Source: Podocnemis expansa
Lineage: Eukaryota; Chordata; Testudines; Podocnemididae
DNA: 64,000 nt
Direction: 5' to 3'
NCBI GenBank assembly: GCA_007922195.1
Contig: ML682059.1
Span: 17,378,205 to 17,442,204, forward strand
Shown: positions 55,483 through 64,000 of the stretch, in pieces
Layout of the letters: each line of letters opens with the position of its first letter
Numbering within the stretch: the stretch's first letter is position 1
Notes under the pieces: generated by a model
Database searches by the model: none
Told to the model about the DNA's origin: nothing
What the model saw: only the letters and a program-made list of their open reading frames with translations
Program-made: the position numbers and the translations under genes

Positions 55483-58107
55483 AAAAATAAATTTATTGTC
55501 AAGAATGTTGAACAAAACAGCAAATTTTATGTGAATGTTCCAAAATCTTCACAGAATTGTTGGCACTAAGAATCAATTCTAAGCATTACATAATCCAATC
55601 AGGTAACAAACATAGCATGTATATGTACAAATAAACTTCAGATATTTAAATTAAAAAAAAACACTTCTTGCAAATGAGCTACAAACTAAGAATTAGCAGA
55701 CATATAAAACAAAAATGTTGACTGAATACATTATTTGTTATAAATTATTTTCTCATTTCCACTCCATGCATCTTTCTGAGTTAGATAAGATTATTAAGTA
55801 AGAAAGTGAAGGCCAGAGAGATTAAATAAACAAGCAAAGGTTATACTGAGAGCTGAATTATAGAAGGACTTAGGTGCCCAATTGCCATTTAAGACACCTT
55901 ACATCCCAGTATTAGGTCTCATGGCGACCCATAAAATCTGCAGCTGACTCCAAACCCTGCAGGCGCCTAAACTTACTCCAACCTACATCTTTGCAGTAAA
56001 AGTTCCCTAGATGCCTAAGTTTATGTCTATGTGCATGTATGTCAGCTGCCCTGTGTGAGACATCTGGATGCCGGAGATGCAGTGCTATACATAAACCAGA
56101 GGAAGATTGGTGCTCCTCCCCCTAACCGACCTTAAGGCCCTGGTATGGTAAGTGGACTCAGAGCTTTACAACTGGAACTGGGCCCCAGACGAAAACTTAC
56201 ACAAAAAAAGTTCAGGGGCAGGATGTGTGGAAGGAAGCTCTGCCTCATAACTTTTAGCCTTGTAGTGAGAGAGTGTGGGAGACTCTGACTGCAAGTCAAA
56301 AGTAAGAGGTAAAAGAGATTTGGCACCTCTTGGGTGAATGATGTAACCACTGGGCTATGGGATCCTTTGAGGTAAGATTCCCTGAAACTCCTGTTGAAGC
56401 TCTTCCACTGCATCTAAATAATTTTTAAAAGTCATTAGGAGAGGTGGAGAGTGTGTATGAGAATGCCTTGTAGTCTGGGTAGTGAAAACATTAATTTGCG
56501 AGACATGGGATCCATTGTCTCATTGACTCTTAAAAATGAATCCAGACTAGAACAGCTTCAGCAGGTCACACTGAGGAAGCTGTCCCCTGTAGTTCAGAGT
56601 ATTCTCCTCACAGGTAGCCACTCTCTGTTCAAATCTTTTCTTTCCCACCCACCCCTTGAAGCAGGGGCTTGAAATGTGGATGGGAGGCTCCCATATCCCA
56701 GATGACTACACTGATCAAAAAACTAAAAGTTATAAGGAAGGGCTTTCTTCTTCCTCTTCTTCTTCTCCTCTCTCTCTCTCTTTCCTAGCTTCCTGATCCT
56801 TGAAGAAACAGTGTAGACATAGAACTCTAACATAGGATTTAGAGATGAGAATGCCAGCCAGAAGGCAGTGCCTTTCTGCAGCATGGAGTCAGATGCCTGT
56901 TCCTAAGAGAGGAGTGGAGTTCAGCACACATCCTTCAATTTGGCATCTCTCCCTGGCTAACTTAGGTGAGGAGCCACCTAGCTTTTGTGAATATCATTCT
57001 GGTATTCCTTTCTCTCCTCATTCATTGAATACCAACATGACAAACCTAGGTGCCAAACTCCGGGTTTGTGAATCCTTGTGATTATCTAAATACCTAAATG
57101 CTAGCTGTGACAATGCTGGATATCACCAGGAATAAGTTCCTTTGAGAATCTAGCGCTGAATGTTTGTGACAGAACAGTGCACAGACTTCAGTTATTTAAA
57201 CTATTAGCCTTGGGCTTTAGCTAGGAGACCACCATTATCACTTTGTTTAACATGATTGTTTGAAATATTCTATGTAGATTGCTTGAGCTGAAAGGGAGAG
57301 AGTGGACAATGATTCTTTTTTAATGACTGAAAATACCAGGACAGAGAGAGCTAGATGGACCCATTCATGAATTATGATGAGGCTGGTGCCAAGACCTAGG
57401 ATCAGGAAAATGCAGGTTTAAGTCCCTGCTTCAGAGGACAGACTTGAGGAGCTTACCCACATTCTTTAACTACTGGGCTCAGAGTTAGTAATCAACATTT
57501 TATCAATGTGAATTGGAACAGCTCTAAGAGAAGCTCATGAGGAAAACTGACTAGACCCATGGTTAGGGTGTTCACCTGTGCTCTGGAAGACTCCAATTCA
57601 TGTCTGTACTATGCCTACTTCAGATCAGAGGCTTGTATGCTGATTGTTAGGTAATAGAGGGAGTATGGATTGCTCTCTCAATTATTCCTCTGGGAGCTGT
57701 TTGACAGCCTAAAAATAATTAAATATTTGATGAGGCAGGAAGGGAATGATTCTGTACTTCAGCAATTAGGCCATGTTCTTGGGAAGTGGAAGACTCAATT
57801 TCCCTCTCTGTAGCATGTGTGGGGATCTCCCTTCTTCATAAGTTAATTCATGAAAAAATCAAAAGTTCTTAGTTCCATTCTGCATCAAAACAAAAACAAA
57901 TGTTGAAACTTCAGAATGTTTTCAAGAACTGGATTTTTTTTTTTCTGATGAACCATAACTGCCTTTATTACAAGTTGTTTTTTGTTAAACTTTGTAAATA
58001 TTAACAATTGCAGATCAAGATGATGTTATTTTCCTTGAAGTCATTTTTATTGTCAATAAAAATGAAATAAAATAATTCAAGTTAAAAAGGAATGATGGAG
58101 AATACAC
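55483..58107. other. No gene; several diverged repeats
   Basis: Stretches at 56270-56375, 57390-57480 and 57540-57640 share a layout with ACCACTGGGCTA, TTTAAGTCCCTGCTT or GGTTAGGGTGTTCACCTGTG and look like old copies of one tRNA-like interspersed family in both orientations. A CT-rich simple repeat lies at 56744-56790. No coding frame that I can support. Confidence 0.4.
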
Positions 58108-58110
58108 ACT

Positions 58111-58636
58111 GGGTATGTCCACAGGTCTCTTTTATTTTGAAATAACACTTATTATTTCAAAATAAAAGAGATTAGGTCCACACAACATATTCTTATTTCA
58201 AAATGATGGGCTTTGTCATTTTGAAATAAGAGCTGTCAGTTTGAAATAGCTTAAACCTCCTTTAAATTGAAACAGCTGTTATTTTGAAATGGTATTTTTG
58301 AAATAACACCGTTCGGACGTGTTATTTCGAAATAACCATTATTTCAAAATAATACTTTTGCTGTTTTCCTTCCCAGGATGCTTTCCTTTTAGCCTGTATT
58401 GGGTGGGAGCATGGACCAGGGAGGGGGCCATGTTGCCACACCTCCCATGGTGCCTCTCTCCTAAAGCGAAATAGCAAGTCCTGTGTTTGGACATGCTATT
58501 TTGCTTTGAGCTTTTCCCTTCATTCAAATTAACATTTTCTTAATTTGAATTGACTTATTTTGAAATAAAGGCTTTATTTCGAAATAACCCATTTTGAAAT
58601 AACTTATTTTGAAATGATGTATGTGTGGACATAGCC
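58111..58636. mobile_element. Harbinger-type MITE, palindrome family B, reverse orientation (526 bp)
   Basis: It starts GGGTATGTCCACAGG and ends GTATGTGTGGACATAGCC, with ACT at 58108-58110 and 58637-58639. Units are TTATTTTGAAATAAC and TTATTTCGAAATAACC. It contains the shared CCATGTTGCCACACCTCCC block and AAGCGAAATAGCAAGTCC, both present in the autonomous element at its left end. Confidence 0.85.
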
Positions 58637-58639
58637 ACT

Positions 58640-61092
58640 GATCTTGAGCTAGTCTTAAAAAAAGAATTCAGTGATAGTTTAGGACTGTGTGCAATGAATA
58701 TTTTTAAAAAATCATACATTTTGTGGTTTTGATGCCTTACAACTCCTTATCCCTATAAAAAAGAAATGACTTTCAAGAAAAATATTAGGGATGACCTTCA
58801 TTACCAAAGTATGAAAAAGCATACACATATGCACATAAGCATAAATAAAGGAGTTAATCTTGAATTTTCTCCAGGTTCAGACATCTAATCAAGAGACCAA
58901 TATGTAAAAGCTGTCAAACACATATATGAATATCTTAATTCCTTTAAAATAATTTCATATATCTCATAGTCTCTGTAATAAATGGGCCTAAGGCTAGGCT
59001 CTTACATTCACATTTAGGCATCTGAGTGGATAGATTTTCAAAAATGCTGAGCAGTGAGCAGCAACCTCTGACCTCAATGATATTAGTATGCAAATATATT
59101 GAGGAAAATTCTGTGTATATTTAGTTTTGCCCTGAAGTGAACTGGTAAGCTTCAGTCAGTCTATTATAGTACTTCAATCGAAGGAGGATTATTTCTATAC
59201 TTAGAGTAGCTTCTGTCTTTCTCTTCTTGCTTCAGTTATAGTGTGTCTGTGCTGGTTTGTCTCAAACACACCCATGAGATTTCTGTTTGTTTGGGGGAAT
59301 ATAGATGATTGATGTACAGTTTACATTCTGGTAAATTTGTCTAAAAAGCAAGCCCTCTTCTTCCAGGATTAAAATAATTTGTGAAATCCATATTGTTTCT
59401 TAGTTCTTTTGTCCATGGTAAAAATAAGAAAATCCATGTTTTTTTTTTTTTTTTAATCAAGTTATTTGAAAGAAGAATGCTACTGGAAATTAAAAGTATT
59501 TCAGTTACATGTTGAAGGGATTGTGCTAGAGGGTCTTACTGTATAAATGGAGCACACAAGCCAAAAACAATACAAATGTTTAGCTGCTGGCTTTAGTCAG
59601 TCTCTTTCACTGAAAATCATAATTGCTTTAGGACTTTCTGAATCCACTTTTGAATTCAAAGCTCAGACAAATAATTGGATTTCCTGAAAACATGCTGAGC
59701 TATGTTGCTTTCCCTGTCTTGCTTTGTGTCCTCAGGGCTGGAGTCTCTGCTTTATAGCAAGCTGCATCTAGTAGGCTAATTGGAGGGATGGGTAGATCAC
59801 TCTGCATTAAGATGTCCATCTGTATTAAATAAAATCTCCTCAACAGTCTTTATCGTCTTCAACAGAATTATCACTTTAGAGCTGAAGAAAGAGGAAACTA
59901 AGTAAAAATGGCTTTGTAATTTACCACTTGCTCTAGTGTGTTAGCCCTATAGACCTGTGATCCAAGCCAATTATAGTCTAGCTGACTTATTTTTACAACA
60001 CTTTGACATTGTATACTCACTTCATGTGTCTCACTGACTGCAGGGCAGCTTAGATACGCTTTGGGCTATCTGCCTAGACATTTTTTGCTCCAGGTAAAGT
60101 ACAGTTGAAATACTGTTTGAGTTTGATCTGCAAGGCTTGTAAATATGTAATATCAAAGATTAAGCCCGTCAGTTCCCTATTATTATGCCAGATGAATAGA
60201 AGCTATTACATTAATAAAGGAAAACGCTGGCTTTTTATCATTGTTATTTTACATTAATATCATGTAATAAGCTGAGTACTTTTTACAAGCATTAAATGAA
60301 AAACAAACTAGAGTTGCTATATAGATAAGAAATCCTGACTTTCGCTAGATCTACACTGTTTTTTACTGTGTGCATCATTCCATCTGGTCAAAGTGGATGT
60401 GAACTCTACTGCTATGATTAGATAGTATCTTATGTTCTCTTTGTACTCACATTGCACTGGTGATGAATGACTATCTATAGTGCAAAGTGAAACCAAGAAT
60501 CCTGATTTTCATCAAAAAAATACGGAAAAAAGCATCTCTAGGTGACAAAGCTTACCTTGTTCTTAATTAAAACCCTCTACCACAACTTTTAAAATACACA
60601 AGGTCCTTTTGTTCTTTTATGATTTTTCATCAAAAATGAAATTTGCATTTCAAGTGGGAAACCCAAAAGATGCTCTCCAGGTAAATGTTGCTCTAGCAAG
60701 CAGAAAGAAAAGCTTGTCTAAAACTAAGTTTGGGCAGGGGAATTGTTTTAAAAATTTTAGCTAATGCTGTTAAGATACAAACACATAATTTAGGTTTGTA
60801 TAGGTATTTTGATCTGTGTATCTTCCTGAAAAGATATTTTTAAGCCCGCTTTACAAGTAAACAAAGACCGAAGGCATAGCAGTTCCTGTTGTCTACGTAC
60901 AACCAGATGGGTCTTCTTTATTACTGAGATAAGAGATGCACTTAAAATGTTTTGAAGTGTTTATGGGATCTGATATATTAAAGCACAAATGAAGCAAAGC
61001 TCTTACTCCTCTTCAAGAGATATGTCAGAGCAAGGTCAAGAGAAAAGTTGGGAGTGGTGAGATGGTTAAAAGGGAGGTGTGAGAAAGAAACA
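58640..61092. other. No gene seen
   Basis: AT-rich, with a T-run at 59440-59455. A short old repeat-like stretch at 59010-59090 (TTTAGGCATCTGAGTGGATA). No coding frame. Confidence 0.45.
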
Positions 61093-61100
61093 CTATAGGG

Positions 61101-61440
61101 CAGGGTGGGCAAAATTTTGGCCTGAGGGCCACATCTGTGTCTAGAAATTATGTCATGGGCCACTAAGTGAGAGGAGGGCTGTGGAAGGGGAGGGCTGTGC
61201 GGGGAGCAGCTGTTATGCTCCGGCCAGGGCATCTCTCAGTCTATGCAATGGGAGACAGGAAGCTGCTGTACTTTGGCCAGGGCACTACTTCTGGATGACA
61301 TGGTGGGAGAGGTGTAGGAGCAAAGTCGAGGATGTGAGGGGAAAGAAGTGGCCATGCTCCATCCAGACACAGCTGGAGGGCCTTGTGAAGGTTTCCCATT
61401 GGCCATATGGGGCTCATGGACTGTAGTTTGCCCACTCCTA
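61101..61440. mobile_element. hAT-type MITE (340 bp)
   Basis: It starts CAGGGTGGGCAAAATTTTGG and ends TAGTTTGCCCACTCCTA. Flanks are CTATAGGG (61093-61100) and TTATAGGG (61441-61448), an 8-bp duplication with one change. The frames inside are not genes. Confidence 0.85.
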
Positions 61441-61448
61441 TTATAGGG

Positions 61449-63378
61449 CCATAAAGTTACCAGGACCAAAATTTAATTTTATTCACTACCTCTAATGAAG
61501 TGCAAAAGAGCACCAAAGCTGCCAGATTCAAGACCCTCCAAGATGGAGCATGACCATAAAATGGAAGGGGTGGTACTGGGGGAAGCACTACAGATGTAAT
61601 TAAAAGAAGGAGGGGGAAAGGGAGCTCTATGGCATGCAGATCTACAGTTGTTGGGTGGGGGAGAGAGACTACTGGCAGTGGGTTTTTTTTGGTGACAATA
61701 TGTAGAGGTATGGAGTACTGGTACCTTTTTTGCCAGCCCTGCTGCCCAGCTGGGGGGTGGGATCAGCATTTTTTCAATTTTGCTATCAAGATATGAGTAT
61801 CAGCACCTTGCTTGTTTGTTTGTTACAAAACAAAAAAACAAAAAAACAAAAAAAACCCACAATGACTATTGGAGTATTGAGACATGGTTATGGGAAAGGA
61901 AGCCTGACTGGTGTGAAAAAACTATGGTTTTATACTTGCTTATTTAGCCTCAGTCAGGGAATACAGACTGGACTCTGGACAGTTGCTTTCTGATGAACTG
62001 GGTCTGGGGAATGAGAGAGATGCAGCACAGGAGCCTTAACAAAAACATTTGAACTATGTCATTAGGTGCTGGGGGTCACCTCTAGGTTACCATAACCATC
62101 TGACACATCTTTAAAAATATGTTAACATCAAATATGGATATGTTTTAGACTTTTAAACAACATTTAATTAAATTCATTAGCTAATATACTTTTTAGAAAA
62201 ATGCCTCTTATTCTAGACTAGCCAAGGTCACATCCTCATGTAGTGTAAATGACAGTGATGATGCAAAGTTTACATTACAAACATAGGGTTACATTTTAAA
62301 ATTTGGGTACATGAAGTTAGGCAAGTCAGTCAATGACTTCTGATCTCCAGAGGTATTCAGGAGCCACAGCTCCCATTGACTTCATTGGTATGATAAAATC
62401 GTGTGCCTCATTTGGCTCAATATGACATAAGATTTGCCTATGTAACAGTGCTTTATAACTGCAGATATACAGTGATCTTTGCCAATCCTTAATCATGTTC
62501 TAGAATTTCATTTGTTGTAGAATGAATACAAATTTATGTGACCCAGAAGTCACTCTCATCCTCTCTATGTACTATTGTTTTATTTTACTCTGCATGCACT
62601 TTCTAGTCTTGCTAAATATATTAAACAACAACAACAACAAAATCAGAATATAATGAAGCTAAAGACAGTGAATATAATAAAGGCAAGCTAGCTCTATGAG
62701 CTACAAACTTCCCCTATCTTGGGACAATTGTTAATTAGCCTTAATAAAAAAATTCAGGCCTTTACCATTTGCTTAAATCAATGACTTTTACATAACACAA
62801 CAGATGACATATAAAGATGAATTGTTACCTGCTCACTTAGTATAGGTGTGTATGATTACAATCCTGGGACTTTGCACTCCTATTGACCATATTTATTTCT
62901 TACAGAAGACTGACTATTTCCCCTTTATGTCACCTTCTTATAAGGGTCTTCCTGTTCCATGTTTTGAAAACAGTATTTAACAATACAAATTAGCTATTGC
63001 TCATCCTTAATTACATGTGGAACCTTTCCCAATTCTAAATGTAACCCTTCTGCCAGGGAGAGATAGCAGAGCAAGGGCCGGGTTCTATATCTATGGGTTT
63101 CCAAATAATGTTACAACACCAACCTGCTCGAGCCCCCACCCAGTCTTCTAGAAAATCACACACTACTCCCTGGGCAACCTAGAGGGGTAATGCTTCCCCA
63201 CACGCAAGCATGAGTCTGAGTGTAGTACACAGAACTTTTAATGGCAGCATAAAAGAATGCATAGACACAATACCAAAACCAGCACTGGCTTGGAGAATCA
63301 GTGCAGGACAGGATTCCCACAAAACCCAATAAAGCATTCACTCCACCCCAGTGTATGTAGAGAATGTCCCTCATGCCC
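61449..63378. other. No gene seen
   Basis: AT-rich. Low-complexity AAC runs occur at 62625-62642 and an A-rich stretch at 61828-61858. 63040-63360 is more GC-rich and may be part of an unassigned LTR-type repeat. No coding frame. Confidence 0.45.
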
Positions 63379-63525
63379 GCTGTCTGCTGGCACCACCTGC
63401 TGGTCACTCACACCCTCCACTGGCCACTTGCACAATCCACTGCTCAGCTTGCTGTCTGCTGGCACCACTTGCTGGTTACTCTCACCCTCCACTGGCCACT
63501 CGCACCATCCGCCAGCTCTGCCCAC
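63379..63525. repeat. Two-copy direct repeat, 72-bp period
   Basis: GCTGTCTGCTGGCACCAC starts at 63379 and again at 63451. The copies share CACCCTCCACTGGCCACT and CGCACCATCC/TGCACAATCC stretches. The open frames on both strands here follow from the repeat. Confidence 0.7.
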
Positions 63526-64000
63526 TGTCCACTGGCTTGCCACTCTTCAGTGATTTCAGCTCTTAGAAAGGATCTCAGCCCTCAGTGATTTCAGCTCCTG
63601 ACTTTAGGTCACCACAAACAGTTCCTTTGATCAAAATAACAAAGAGAGACTCCACAAAGAGCCATCAAGTCTATCTTTTAACAGTGAGGCAGGGGCACGG
63701 AATTGCTCTTTATCAGAGCTAATACTACCCCCCCCCCGCCCAACCCCTTTTCTCACAAGATTGAAACACAGAGTTGCTCACTCTTTCAAGTTCTGTGTTG
63801 CTGAATGTGACTTTTCCAACAAATAGGCTAAACAGAATTTATACAATCAAAGGATAGCATATTATGGGAAGGCAATATTTAATTGCCCTCCTCAGCTAAA
63901 ATACAGGTATTGATAGATTTGTGATCAAATCAGACCATATACAATTTGCAATCATGCCCTGCACCTGCATAGTGAGATTATGCTAATACCTAATTGCACT
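63526..64000. other. No gene seen
   Basis: The right edge of the window, with a C-run at 63729-63737. Nothing recognisable. Confidence 0.45.

Noticed and set aside
1..64000. Exons of a host protein gene
   Set aside because: I looked for domain-bearing frames with splice sites outside repeats and found none that I could support. Small exons or noncoding RNAs could still be missed without alignments or RNA data.

Overview
This is vertebrate, intron- or intergenic-type DNA built almost entirely from interspersed repeats. I found no convincing exon of a host protein gene. The repeat mix is abundant CR1 LINEs, PIF/Harbinger elements and their MITEs with GGCTATGTCTACAC-type ends, hAT MITEs, Penelope-like elements, MIR-type SINE relics, solo LTRs and one R4/Dong-like LINE. 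It fits a sauropsid, most likely a turtle; a crocodilian cannot be excluded. The species call is inference from repeat content only.

Layout. 1-1110: 3' part of a two-gene PIF/Harbinger element cut by the window edge. 1670-5040: three Harbinger MITEs, a MIR/CR1 relic and a palindromic Penelope end. About 5940-7880: a decayed Tx1/L1-like LINE. About 8885-16195: a long CR1 dissected by two large Harbinger-type foldback elements, one of which carries a 1.08-kb LTR-like insert with a recognisable pol II promoter; a fourth type of Harbinger MITE sits in the CR1 tail. 19593-19992: assembly gap inside another Harbinger-type element. About 23540-30560: a CR1 fragment holding an LTR-like element, which holds a MITE, which holds a 4.1-kb Harbinger (transposase on +, Myb/SANT-like partner on -), which holds a 795-bp solo LTR. 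32734-38349: four more Harbinger-type elements, one nested in another, with a second gap. 41365-43860: two hAT MITEs, a Penelope fragment and a MIR. 44998-48470: an apparently intact R4/Dong-like non-LTR retrotransposon in a (TA)n tract, with one open frame of 1,085 codons. 51660-53245: a Penelope-like element with inverted terminal copies. 54576-61440: two hAT and two Harbinger MITEs. The rest is unassigned AT-rich sequence with traces of older repeats.

How the parts work together. The Harbinger copies supply a DDE transposase and a Myb-like DNA-binding partner, now both disrupted. The surrounding MITEs share their ends and 3-bp target duplications. Their interiors are built from short palindromes centred on TCGA, in four flank variants; this is the most suggestive unexplained pattern in the window. 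The R4/Dong-like element is the only unit whose protein still looks fully functional. Many insertions can be dated relative to each other from nesting and target-site duplications.
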